From: DATAEY01 sp045805565
GTDB taxonomy: Bacteria > Actinomycetota > Thermoleophilia > Solirubrobacterales > Solirubrobacteraceae
Direction: 5' to 3'
Assembly (NCBI GenBank): GCA_045805565.1
Contig: JBJMKZ010000022.1
Span: 1 to 64,000 of the forward strand
DNA length: 64,000 nucleotides
Of the stretch, positions 43,658-51,857 are shown piece after piece. Positions within the stretch are counted from its first letter, which is position 1. Every line of letters begins with the position of its first letter. The notes under the pieces were generated by a model. That model saw only the letters and a program-made list of their open reading frames with translations. It had not been told where the DNA came from and searched no databases. The position numbers and the translations under genes were made by a program.

Positions 43658-43972
43658 CTACTCGAACACCTGGAAGAACCACGAGCCCGTCATTTCGCCT
43701 CGGTGGACGTAAGCGCCGACCGTGAAGCTGGCGAGGCTGGCGTAGAGCAGGGGTTCCCAAGGCTCGAAATCACGCTGCGGCCCGAATCCGGGCGCGGCAG
43801 ACATGATCCCGATCTCCGACCGTTCGGCGGCAGCGCGAGAAAGTCCTGTGTGCACCCGGGCGAACCTCCCCCGGATGCCGTTGACAGTGAACGTGACGGT
43901 GGGGTATCCCGAGTAGCCGCTGCGATGGAAGGCCCTAAGCACCCCAGCGCGCTCTTCCACGAGTTGAGCCAA
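43658..43972 (-). CDS. hypothetical protein, 104 residues
   Basis: A 104-residue protein with Gly/aromatic-rich strands (YSGYPTVTFTVNGIRGRFARV) and an aromatic C-terminus (HRGEMTGSWFFQVFE). There is no signal peptide or membrane helix. The start is a TTG, or a GTG 12 bases inside. No named family is recognised. It precedes the 99-residue gene at 43349 and is likely cotranscribed with it. The 266-base gap upstream shows no clear promoter. Confidence 0.45.
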   Translation of the reverse strand: MAQLVEERAGVLRAFHRSGYSGYPTVTFTVNGIRGRFARVHTGLSRAAAERSEIGIMSAAPGFGPQRDFEPWEPLLYASLASFTVGAYVHRGEMTGSWFFQVFE

Positions 43973-44238
43973 AAACCGACCTCCCTCCCCCTGTCGCCCG
44001 GGTGGTGTTTAGGTCGTGCGGTTTCAAAACCCGGTGCGCCGACCCTACCGCCCCTGCAGGAGCTTCGCTAGGTGGGGGACACGATGAGGTGCTGCGTGTT
44101 CTGGGGCGCCAGCATGGACGGCCGGCGGGCGAAGACACGCTACTGCTGTGGGGCGCACTCGAGGGAGGCTTCGCGAGCGCAAGCTGCCCCCCATGCGGCC
44201 GGTACGGCAAATCCGAGCTAGGGTGGCCGGGCCTCTCC

Positions 44239-44850
44239 ATGACGGCGTCGACCCGAACACCGGCGGAGGTGACCGTTAGCCGCGCCCGGCCCGACGACGT
44301 CGGCGCCGCGGACCTCCTGTTCGATTCGGCCTCGCTCGAATACACCCGCTTGGCGGGGTCTCAGCGGCGAGCCCGAGATGTGCTGGGTGCGCTTTGGGTG
44401 CAGCCAGGGCACTCGGGGAGCTTTGAGTTCGCCTGGGTGGCCCGGGTCGACGCTGAGCTGGCGGGCGTGCTCGTGGGCTTCCCGGCGCGCCGACGCTTGA
44501 GGTTGCACGCCGCGCTTCTGCGCCGCAGCCTGTCGCACCTACCGGTACCCAGGTGGGCTTTGCTGCTGGCGGCGCTCGCCCGGCTCGCGTGGCTCACGCC
44601 GTCCCCGCCGGTCGACTCGTTCTACGTGGCGGCGATCGCGGTGGCGCCGGCCTATCGACGGCGCAGAGTCGCCTCGGCCCTCGGCGACGCCGTCCAGGCG
44701 TACGCCCGCGCTGCCGGCTTCGCGCAGGTGGCAGCGCATACCGGCCGTCTTCACCGCGTCGCGCGTGTCGCACTCGAGAGTCATGGCCTGCGGGCCGTGG
44801 CCGAGCGCCGAGGCGGATACGTCCTCTACCTGAAGCCGCTAGACGGGTGA
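44239..44850 (+). CDS. GNAT family N-acetyltransferase (island)
   Basis: A 203-residue GNAT protein. The acetyl-CoA loop lies in VAPAYRRRRVASALGDAVQAYARAAGF, and the C-terminal strands include GLRAVAERRGGYVLYLKPL. A hydrophobic insert (WALLLAALARLAWLTP) between the halves is unusual and may contact a membrane or a partner. The ATG chosen is the first in frame with the fold. The substrate is unknown. Confidence 0.78.
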   Translation: MTASTRTPAEVTVSRARPDDVGAADLLFDSASLEYTRLAGSQRRARDVLGALWVQPGHSGSFEFAWVARVDAELAGVLVGFPARRRLRLHAALLRRSLSHLPVPRWALLLAALARLAWLTPSPPVDSFYVAAIAVAPAYRRRRVASALGDAVQAYARAAGFAQVAAHTGRLHRVARVALESHGLRAVAERRGGYVLYLKPLDG

Positions 44851-44862
44851 TGTAGCGCCGGC

Positions 44863-45387
44863 TCAGCGTATGTCGTCGCGGCCCACCTTGGGCGGCGCGG
44901 GCAGCCGCCTGGGCGCCCGGCACGGCTCGTAGGTGCAAGGCGGCTCGGGAGGAGGCGGCGGGCAGCACTCCTCGATCTGCGCCCGCAGAGCCCCCTCGCG
45001 CTCGCGCTGCAGCGCTGCCTCGGCGTGGGTTGCCTCGTAGAGCTCCTCCAACGCGACGGTGCTGTGCTCGATCTTCTCCTGCAGCTTGGTCTGGGCCGCC
45101 GCCTCGTTGAGGATCGCGCACGTGTGCTGGGAGATGTGCTCGAGGATGCAGATGATGGTGTCGTTTTGCTGGGAGTTCTGGTAGAGGGCTTGGTTGGTGT
45201 ATTTGCCGAGCGTGATGAGTTCGGTGAAGCCGGCCTGCAGAGTGTTGTTGAGTTGCGCGAAACCCGACTGCAGGGTGGTGTTGACCGTTTCGACCGAAGT
45301 CTTGACCGACTTGACGTCGGTATCCACCTGCTGCAGCAGGCCGTTGGTCTGGCCGAGCCGGTCGTAGAAATCCTGCGTCGATGGCAT
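44863..45387 (-). CDS. coiled-coil protein with Cys/Pro-rich tail
   Basis: A 174-residue protein with GGGAGG before its ATG. About 110 N-terminal residues are Gln/Thr/Asn/Leu-rich heptads (LLQQVDTDVKSVKTSVETVN ... NNTLQAGFTEL), predicted as a coiled coil. The tail reads CCPPPPPEPPCTYEPC and ends in a basic segment. Codons are richer in A/T than in the core genes. It follows the LamG/FN3 gene by 78 bases on the same strand, so it may anchor or partner that surface protein. No family is recognised. Confidence 0.5.
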   Translation of the reverse strand: MPSTQDFYDRLGQTNGLLQQVDTDVKSVKTSVETVNTTLQSGFAQLNNTLQAGFTELITLGKYTNQALYQNSQQNDTIICILEHISQHTCAILNEAAAQTKLQEKIEHSTVALEELYEATHAEAALQREREGALRAQIEECCPPPPPEPPCTYEPCRAPRRLPAPPKVGRDDIR

Positions 45388-45465
45388 TGCGGCACCTCCC
45401 GTTGTTGGTTATTGCGTCCTCGATCGCCGGTCGTACGGGTACGTCACGGGCGAGGCCGTCCCTGC

Positions 45466-47208
45466 CTAGCCACTCGCGAAGTTGAAGTGATCCAGCACGG
45501 TGCTGGCCGGCAGGGCGACGCCGTACATCGCCACCTCGTCGGCCGTCCCGGCCGCGAACTCGCCGGAGGGGCGGTCTCGCATCAGGTGCCAGGGCATCTG
45601 GGCCGCTGTGTTTCCCGCGCCCGCGCCGGTGTGGATCGATTGCCCGTCCAGATAGAAGGCCACGTTGCCGGCGGCGTCCTTGGTGGCGACGAAGTGATGC
45701 CAGGCGTTGTTCCGCACCTGGTTAATCAGCTTTCCGGTATCGAAGGTCGTGCCCGCGAACCGGTAGGCCAGCTTCCCATTCAACTCGAAGGCGATGCGCC
45801 AGCCTCCCCCGCCGCCGGCGTCGTCGGTGAGGAGCGCGCGGCCGCCGGCCCATTTAAACCAGCCCTCGATCGAGCAGGCGCCCGACAGGACTGGGCCCAT
45901 GGTGCTGGCCATCTCGGCGTCGGTGCCGTTGAACTCAACCGCCCTGTCGGGGTCACCGATCAGCGCACCGTCCTGGTCCAGCTTGCACCCGCCGACGTAG
46001 TCGCCCCGGTACTGCTTGGCCGGTGCGCTGTCAAAGGCCCACGCCCCCAGGGTCTCGCCCAAGCGCCAGTAGCTCAGGAGTTCCGGAATTTTGACGGCAG
46101 TTTGGTATTTGGTCGACGGCGGTGTGGTGAACTGATGGTCGGACCCGCTCCCGTCCCCCGCGCTGCTGTGGGCGGTGATCCGGTAGTGATAGGTCGTCTT
46201 GGGAGACAGCCCGGTGATCGTCGCCGACGCGGCTTGGTCGGTGGTTCCCGCGCCGGCGCTTGAGTCCGACGTGGAGCTGCCGTAGGTGTCGGTCTCGCCG
46301 TGATCGAAGTGATAGTTCGTGGCCTGCCCCTTGGGATTGACGGAGCCAGTAAGGGTCGCTTGGGTAGCGGTGATGGCGGTGGCGTCGCCCGTCACTGCGG
46401 TCGGGCGCTCCAAAGTGGACCCGTGGCCGTTCGCGCCCCAGTGCCCCGTGGCCTGGCCTTGGCTAAGGGCTTCGTTATAGACAGCGACCTCGTCGATCAC
46501 TCCGTGGAAGTGCCCAGCCCCATCGGGGCCGGGGCCGCCGATCACCAGAGGCTTGGTCAGGTTGGGTTTGAAGTTCGGGGCCGGCGCTTCGGACAAGGGG
46601 CCGCCGTCGACGCCGAAGATCAGCTTCGAGCCGTCGAAGGCGAGGAGTAGATAAGCGCGTTGGTCCTGGTGGATGGGCACAGCGCTGGGGAGCTTCTGCC
46701 AGTTGCTCCCGTCGCCCACCCACGCCTCCCAGGAACCGCTGCCGGCGACGATCGCGTAGCCGGTGTGCGCTTGCGCGTCGATCGATGACACGATGGCGCG
46801 GGCAGTCCCGGGTGCTTCCTGCAGCTTTACCCACGCCTCGACGCTGAAGTTGGATGGGTTGAGGTCGCCGGCCACTGCGGCTGGAGGCGGCGGGACCCTG
46901 ACCTGACCCGAGGTGCCGTCGAACGAGACGGCGGTGTCAGCGTCGGCGTCGATCAGCCCGGGCACACCGAGGGTGACGCCGCCTTGGTATTCCCCGGGGT
47001 GTGCGCCCTTGGCATCGTTGGCGACCGTGCCGGATGACTCGCCCAGGCGCCAGTAGCTAACCAGGCTCGTCTCAGCGGCAATCGTGGCCTGGTAATTGGG
47101 ACCTGGCTCGTCCGAGGGCAGTAGCTCCCCGCAACCCGCGAAGGCCAGCAGCACGACGCTCGCGAGGATGATCAAGGGAATGGCTATGAGGAACTGCTCG
47201 GTCACCAT
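45466..47208 (-). CDS. surface lipoprotein with two LamG-like domains and an FN3-like domain
   Basis: A 580-residue protein. The N-terminal helix FLIAIPLIILASVVLLAFAGC ends in a Cys usable as a lipobox (borderline: FAGC). Residues ~45-265 and ~385-575 are concanavalin A/LamG-like jelly-roll domains, each opening with SYWRLGE and containing FDGTSGQVRV or FNGTDAEM and NFSVEAWVK or SIEGWFKW. Between them ~270-370 is an FN3-like module (ATITGLSPKTTYHYRITAHS). It is likely displayed on the cell surface to bind glycans or matrix. AAAGGA precedes its ATG. Confidence 0.72.
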   Translation of the reverse strand: MVTEQFLIAIPLIILASVVLLAFAGCGELLPSDEPGPNYQATIAAETSLVSYWRLGESSGTVANDAKGAHPGEYQGGVTLGVPGLIDADADTAVSFDGTSGQVRVPPPPAAVAGDLNPSNFSVEAWVKLQEAPGTARAIVSSIDAQAHTGYAIVAGSGSWEAWVGDGSNWQKLPSAVPIHQDQRAYLLLAFDGSKLIFGVDGGPLSEAPAPNFKPNLTKPLVIGGPGPDGAGHFHGVIDEVAVYNEALSQGQATGHWGANGHGSTLERPTAVTGDATAITATQATLTGSVNPKGQATNYHFDHGETDTYGSSTSDSSAGAGTTDQAASATITGLSPKTTYHYRITAHSSAGDGSGSDHQFTTPPSTKYQTAVKIPELLSYWRLGETLGAWAFDSAPAKQYRGDYVGGCKLDQDGALIGDPDRAVEFNGTDAEMASTMGPVLSGACSIEGWFKWAGGRALLTDDAGGGGGWRIAFELNGKLAYRFAGTTFDTGKLINQVRNNAWHHFVATKDAAGNVAFYLDGQSIHTGAGAGNTAAQMPWHLMRDRPSGEFAAGTADEVAMYGVALPASTVLDHFNFASG

Positions 47209-47236
47209 TCAGGTCCTTTTCTGTGACCGGTGCGCC

Positions 47237-47489
47237 TCAAGCCGAGGCAAGTCCAGCGACGATCGCTGCATCGGCGAAGTTGAAGGCGGGCCAGAAGGCA
47301 AGCGCGATGAAGTCGACGACCCCGCCGTGGCGCAACCGGTCGGATAGGTTGCTGGCCGCCCCCGGTTGCGGATGCGAAGCCGATGGCGGGTCCACCCTGG
47401 AGCTGCGCCCCGGCAGCGGCTCGTTTCGCGAGCTGATCGAGCGCCACGATGTTCGCAATCACCGCGATCAGCTCGATCTCAGCTACCAC
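47237..47489 (-). pseudogene. lspA (signal peptidase II) remnant
   Basis: From a GTG at 47489 the first frame reads EIELIAVIANIVALDQLAKR, the N-terminal helix of lipoprotein signal peptidase. A second frame then reads SNLSDRLRHGGVVDFIALAF, then WPAFNFADAAIVAG, with both catalytic-site motifs (NxxDR and FNxAD), stopping at 47237-47239. The middle ~50 residues of a normal LspA are missing and a frameshift separates the two parts. It lies directly upstream of the LamG lipoprotein gene. Confidence 0.7.
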
Positions 47490-47587
47490 TGCGCAACCAT
47501 AGTCGTCCCCCCCAGTGGGCGTGCGGAAAATCTTGGGGCCGGACACCAAGTGCGAACTCGGCAGTATTCGCTCCCCGCTCGCGCCCA

Positions 47588-47793
47588 ATCTCTTAGGTCG
47601 CCAGCCGGTATCGCTGAAAGATCCGCGCGTCGCTGCGAGGGCATATCGGGCCCTGCTATGTCCGCAGTCCGCCCGTGGTACCGCTTTGGTAGCGACTCCT
47701 GTGCCCGCGTAGTCCGGATCGACCGCGAGCCGGGCGACGGGGACGCGGGGACGGCTGGCGAACGCATATGAGAGCCGCGGGCTGAGTCTCGCC
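47588..47793 (+). repeat. island-end repeat, copy C, with degenerate tRNA fragment
   Basis: Homologous to copy A along its length (shared TCGGGCCCTGCT and the GTGGTACCGCTTTGGTA core). The paired motifs are at 47676-47683 and 47687-47694, the second altered to TGGTAGCG. The tRNA part is reduced to GAGTCTCGCC near 47784-47793. It reads as an older, decayed element end. Confidence 0.6.
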
Positions 47794-47805
47794 GCCCCAG
47801 CCTGA

Positions 47806-47836
47806 TACTGTGACGTGCAACCGTTGGTTGCATGTC
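47806..47836 (+). promoter_or_regulatory. promoter and ArsR-type operator of the SRPBCC-ArsR operon
   Basis: TACTGT (47806-47811) is a -10 element. Immediately after it lies the inverted repeat ACGTGCAACC-GTT-GGTTGCATGT (47814-47836), with 10-bp arms and one mismatch; its inner core TGCAACCGTTGGTTGCA is perfect. It covers the expected transcription start, so binding would block transcription. The ArsR-family gene at 48286 is the obvious candidate repressor. Confidence 0.65.
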
Positions 47837-47848
47837 AGGGGAGGCAGC

Positions 47849-48289
47849 GTGGTCCCGGAGCGCCTCGAGCGCGAGATCCTGATCGAAGCACCCGTGGAGG
47901 TCGTGTGGGCGGTGATCACCGTGCCCGAGCACCTCAACGGCTGGTTCGGGGACGTGGCCGAGCTCGAGCTGCGGCCCGGAGGCCGGCTGAGGTTCCGCTG
48001 GGAGGAGTACGACAACACCGCCCACGGGCGGGTGGAGCGTGTGGAGCCGCCACGGTTGTTCTCCTTCCGCTGGATCCGAGGCTCGGGGACCGAGGTGCGC
48101 CAGGACGATTCGACCCTGGTCGAGTTCCGCCTCCGCGAAGAGGGCGACTCGACCCGGCTGACGGTGGTCGAGAGCGGCTTCCGAGGGCTCTCCGGGCCGG
48201 AGGACGAGAAGGAGAAGCACGCCGAGAGCCACCGTCAGGGCTGGGAGCTGGAGCTGGGCGAGCTGCTCGAGTACGTGGGGCGCCTGTGA
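47849..48289 (+). CDS. SRPBCC (AHSA1-like) domain protein
   Basis: A 146-residue START/SRPBCC fold protein. It begins ERLEREILIEAPVEVVWAVI and has GWFGDVAELELRPGGRLRFRWEEY and a C-terminal helix EKHAESHRQGWELELGELLEY, typical of Activator-of-Hsp90-homologue-like ligand binders paired with ArsR regulators. The GTG at 47849 follows GGGGAGG by 4 bases; a GTG at 47810 would lie inside the -10 and is rejected. Its stop overlaps the arsR start. Confidence 0.85.
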   Translation: MVPERLEREILIEAPVEVVWAVITVPEHLNGWFGDVAELELRPGGRLRFRWEEYDNTAHGRVERVEPPRLFSFRWIRGSGTEVRQDDSTLVEFRLREEGDSTRLTVVESGFRGLSGPEDEKEKHAESHRQGWELELGELLEYVGRL

Positions 48290-48660
48290 TCGGCGCGGCG
48301 ACCGCCGAGCTGGACGAGCTGTGGTCGGCGGTGGCGGATCCCACTCGTCGTCGCGTGCTCGACGTCCTGCTGACCGAGGACGAGGCGAGCGCCACCTCGG
48401 TAGCCGGCGAGCTGCCGGTCACCCGCCAGGCCGTGGCCAAGCACCTGGCGGTACTCGACCGGGCGGGCCTGGTCGAGGGCCGGCGCCGGGGGCGCGAGGT
48501 GCGCTACGCGGTGCGACCGGAGCGGCTCGACGTGGCTGCCCGGTCGATGGCCCAGGTGGCGGCGGAGTGGGACACGCGCCTGGCGGCGATCAAGCGGATC
48601 GCCGAGGCCGCGGCCGCAGTGCAGCGAGACGACTTCCGCAGACGAAAGGAGACGCGATGA
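48286..48660 (+). CDS. ArsR-family transcriptional repressor
   Basis: A 124-residue winged-helix protein: ELWSAVADPTRRRVLDVLLT, recognition helix TRQAVAKHLAVLDRAGLV, and wing EGRRRGREVRYAV. It has no cysteine, so it is not a thiol metal sensor. This subfamily (paired with AHSA1-type SRPBCC) probably responds to a small ligand. GTG overlaps the SRPBCC stop (GTGA), and its own stop overlaps the next ATG (ATGA), so all are translationally coupled. It likely binds the operator at 47814-47836. Confidence 0.85.
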   Translation: MIGAATAELDELWSAVADPTRRRVLDVLLTEDEASATSVAGELPVTRQAVAKHLAVLDRAGLVEGRRRGREVRYAVRPERLDVAARSMAQVAAEWDTRLAAIKRIAEAAAAVQRDDFRRRKETR

Positions 48661-49430
48661 CCGATCACAAGGTGGGGACCCGAGAGGAGTGGCTGGCCGC
48701 GCGCCGCGAGCTCCTCGCTGGCGAGAAGGAGCACACGCGCCGCGGCGACGAGCTGGCGCGGCGGCGGCGAGAGCTGCCCTGGGTGCCGGTGGAGAAGGAG
48801 TACAGCTTCGACACCGAGGCGGGCCGAAAGAGCCTGGCCGAGCTGTTCGACGGCCGCTCGCAGCTCATCGTCTACCACTTCATGTTCGGTCCCGACTACG
48901 AGGCGGGATGCCCGGCCTGCTCGTCGATTGCGGACGGGTTCAACGGGTTCGTCCCCCACCTCGCCCACCGGGCCGGCGTGACGATGCTCTGCGTGTCGCG
49001 GACCCCGCTGGAGAAGCTGCTCGCCTATCGGGAGCGCATGGGGTGGACGTTCCCCTGGGTCTCCTCTCATGGCGGCGACTTCAACTACGACTTCGCCGCG
49101 TCGTTCAGACCGGAGGCGCTGCGCGAGGGCGGCGAGTACAACTTCGAGCCGTTCGCGGACCGCACGCCGGCGCTGGAGGCCGGCGCGGTCATCGAGAGCG
49201 CGGAGCGGAGTGGGACGAGTCCGGAGGAATACCTCCAGGAGGCGCCGGGTATGAGCGCGTTCGCCCTCTCCGACGAGGTCGTCTACCACACCTATTCCGC
49301 CTATGCCCGCGGTCTGGACGGCCTGTGGGGCGCCTATCAGTGGCTCGACCGGGCTCCCCTGGGCCGCAACGAAGAAGCGAGCATCACATGGCAACGTCGA
49401 GACGAGTACGAGAGCGCGACCGCGGCCTGA
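48657..49430 (+). CDS. DUF899 family thioredoxin-like protein
   Basis: A 257-residue member of the DUF899 family. A thioredoxin-like fold is suggested by QLIVYHFMFGPDYEAGCPACSSIADGF, with a CPAC redox pair near residues 83-86, and DRTPLEKLLAYRERMGW-type helices. The C-terminal HTYSAYARGLDGLWGAYQWLD is characteristic. It probably acts as a redox or peroxidase-like enzyme. It overlaps arsR by 4 bases and the next gene by 43 bases, in one operon. Confidence 0.82.
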   Translation: MTDHKVGTREEWLAARRELLAGEKEHTRRGDELARRRRELPWVPVEKEYSFDTEAGRKSLAELFDGRSQLIVYHFMFGPDYEAGCPACSSIADGFNGFVPHLAHRAGVTMLCVSRTPLEKLLAYRERMGWTFPWVSSHGGDFNYDFAASFRPEALREGGEYNFEPFADRTPALEAGAVIESAERSGTSPEEYLQEAPGMSAFALSDEVVYHTYSAYARGLDGLWGAYQWLDRAPLGRNEEASITWQRRDEYESATAA

Positions 49431-50104
49431 CGCTGGCCGCCTCGCTGCTGGCGCTCGCCGCGGTCGCGTGGGCGCTGAGCGCCGAGCGCATGAGCGGCAT
49501 GGACATGGGCCCGGGCACCGAGCTGGGCGGCCCGGGCTGGTTCGTCGTCACCTGGGTGCTGATGATGGCGGCGATGATGCTGCCGTCGCTCGTGCCGGCG
49601 GCGCGGGCCTCTGGCGGAGCCGCTGCCTTCGTGGGTGGCTATCTGGGCGTCTGGACCGGCGCCGGGGTGGCAGCGTATGCCGTGGTCGAAGGCGTCCGCT
49701 CGGAGGATCTCGGCTTCCTCGCCTGGGACCGGGCGGGCCGCTACGTCGCCGCCGGGGTGATCCTGGCCGCCGCCGCCTATCAGATCACCGCCCCGAAGGG
49801 CAGCTGTCTGCGCCGGTGCCGGAACCCGACCGTCTCGGGTCGCGGGCTCGCCGGCGCATCGCGCGACGGGATGCGGCACGGCGGATTCTGCATCGGCTGC
49901 TGCTGGGCGCTGATGGCGGCGCTGCTCGCGCTCGGGGCCATGAGCCTGGTCTGGATGGCGGTCATCGCCGCCCTGATCACCGCCGAGAGGCTGCTGCCCG
50001 AGCGAGCGATGGCCGCGACCGGGGTCGCCGTCGCGCTGGCGGCGGTGGCGGTCGGGGTCGCGCTGGTGCCCGGCGACGTGCCCGGGCTGACGATCCCCAT
50101 GTAG
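49388..50104 (+). CDS. DUF2182 family membrane protein, putative metal-binding
   Basis: A 238-residue inner-membrane protein with about six helices. Features of DUF2182 are the Met-rich MSGMDMGPG loop, WVLMMAAMMLPSLVPAARA, the cytosolic cysteine segment KGSCLRRCRNP, and GFCIGCCWALMAAL. These Met and Cys clusters suggest metal (copper or nickel) handling; this is unproven. The ATG lies 43 bases inside the DUF899 gene. It closes the ArsR-controlled operon. Confidence 0.8.
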   Translation: MATSRRVRERDRGLTLAASLLALAAVAWALSAERMSGMDMGPGTELGGPGWFVVTWVLMMAAMMLPSLVPAARASGGAAAFVGGYLGVWTGAGVAAYAVVEGVRSEDLGFLAWDRAGRYVAAGVILAAAAYQITAPKGSCLRRCRNPTVSGRGLAGASRDGMRHGGFCIGCCWALMAALLALGAMSLVWMAVIAALITAERLLPERAMAATGVAVALAAVAVGVALVPGDVPGLTIPM

Positions 50105-50157
50105 AAGTCCGAGCCGAGAAGTCCTCCCCTCCGGGGGGTCGCGGGTTTCTCTTCTCG
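50105..50157 (+). terminator. possible hairpin terminator
   Basis: CGAGAAG (50115-50121) pairs with CTTCTCG (50151-50157), and an inner CCCC-TCC-GGGG lies at 50126-50136, followed by pyrimidine-rich sequence. It lies after the DUF2182 stop and before a convergent gene. Confidence 0.4.
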
Positions 50158-50205
50158 TGTGCCTCGCGCGCGCGCCACGGGCCCCGGTCCGCGCGCTCGC
50201 CGGCC

Positions 50206-51790
50206 CTACCGGGCGGGAATGCCCTGGGCGAAGCGGAAGAAGTCGTCGGGGTCATAGTCCCGCTTGACGGCAATCAGGCGCGCGAGGTTGGCCCCGTAGT
50301 AGGCGTGGGACCAGTTCGCGAGCTGGGGATCGATCAGGTTCTGGTAGGCAAAGCCCGAGGCGAAGCGGCGCATGCGGGCGTAGAACCCCTCGAGCCACGC
50401 GTGGTTGGCCGCCACCCGGGCCGCGCCATCGCGCCGGCTCCAGGTGGTGCCGTAGATGGCGAGAAAGTGTGCGTCGCGGTGAACGAAAGCGGTGGCGGAG
50501 GAAGGCACGCGGGCGATCGCGCCGCCCCACGAGTTCAGCTGGACGCCGACGCTGGGGCTGGTCGCCGTGCTGCCGGGCCAGCGCTCGAGCTCCCCGATCA
50601 GCCTGCTCAGCCCGGCGGGGGGCAGAGGCTCGGCGAAGAAGTCGGATTTCACCCTATAGGGGTTGGCCGCGCGCTGGCGGCAGCGCTCGGGCGAGCAGTC
50701 CGCCCACAACCGCTGGGCCCCCCAGGAAGGACGTCGACGCTATCCGCCGGTGGATCGGGCGGGCGGCGGAGAGGACCGGCTCGAGCAGCGCCGCGAGCCG
50801 CCCGGGGGGGCCGAAGTACTGCCCCTGGGAGGTGATCGTCGGACCCATGGGCCGGGGTCCGCCCGTCCGGGCCAGGTTGAGCGTAGAGAACAGCTCGTCC
50901 GGAGCCTCGGGTGCCCACCGCTGCCACGCCTCGAGTACCGCGGCGGCGTCGTTCCAGCGCCAGCTCAGCTCGTACACGGCGACGTCCGTCACCGGATGGA
51001 GCCGAAACCGAAGCGAGGTCGCGATACCGAAGTTGCCGTCCCCGCCGCCGCGGCAGGCCCAGAACAGGTCTGGATGCCGGTCGGGACTGCAGATCAGGCG
51101 CTCGCCCGCGGCGGTCACCACTTCGAGCTCCAGCAGGTTGTCGGCGGCCAGCCCGAGCTTGCGGGAGCTGAAGCCAAACCCACCGCCCAGCGTCAATCCG
51201 CTGACGGCCACGGTGGGGCACGTGCCTCCTGGGATGGTCAGCCCGCGCCGAGCAAGAGTCGAGTAGACGTCGTCGATCAGGCACCCCGCCCCAAGCACCG
51301 CGCCGTGACCGGAGCGATCGACGCTGACCTGGCGCATCCGGCTGACGTCGGCGACGATCGCGCCGTCGGGCGCCGAGTACCCCCCGAAGCTGTGACCGCC
51401 GGCGCGCGGGGCCAGCGCGATCCCGCGGCGGCGAGCGAAGCGCATCGCCGCGGCCACGTCCTCGGGCGCCTGGCAGAAGACCACCGCTCGGGGACGCGCG
51501 CTGTCGAAGCTCGGATTGAACAGAAGCCTCGCCGGCCCATAGCCGGCGTCGCCCGGTCCGATCACGGGGCCGCTGACCTCGCGCGCCAGCTGCCCCAGGT
51601 CGATCTCTCCGCGACGGGCTGTCCCGCAGCCGCTCAACCAGCCCAGCCCGCCACCGCCTCCCACCAGCAGGGCGGCTTGGCTTCCGCGCACGACGAACTC
51701 GCGGCGGCTGAGCCCGGGGCGTGGGACACGCGCATCGCGGGCCCCCTCCTCCTCGCCTCGGGCAGCAGGTTGGTGGGGCGGGTCGCTCAT
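50206..51790 (-). pseudogene. Tat-exported FAD-linked (berberine bridge-like) oxidoreductase, frameshifted
   Basis: The frame from ATG 51790 has a Tat signal (SRREFVVRGSQAALL, then WLSGC). It continues as an FAD-binding oxidoreductase: PRAGGHSFGGYSAPDGAIVAD (flavin linkage region), GGTCPTVAVSGLTLGGGFGF and ACRGGGDGNFGI. It breaks near a run of six C (50718-50723): one frame stops at 50654, and removing one base continues as FLGAQRLWADCSPERCRQ, then the BBE-type C-terminus (YYGANLARLIAVKRDYDPDD, then FFRFAQGIPAR). It is either a pseudogene or a homopolymer sequencing error. Confidence 0.7.
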
Positions 51791-51857
51791 GCCGACCGCG
51801 GGCCATGCTCGCGCGCCGCGGGCGGAAGGTCCTGCGTTCGAATACCGCTCCCGGCCG

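Noticed and set aside
44010..44238. A further small RNA or tRNA remnant before the island GNAT gene
   Set aside because: No foldable arms or attachment-core match could be found; nothing supportable in this stretch.
38797..47694. TGGTACCG motif pairs as a CRISPR array or tandem repeat
   Set aside because: Each location has only two motif copies, and the locations are kilobases apart without spacers. They fit element ends better.
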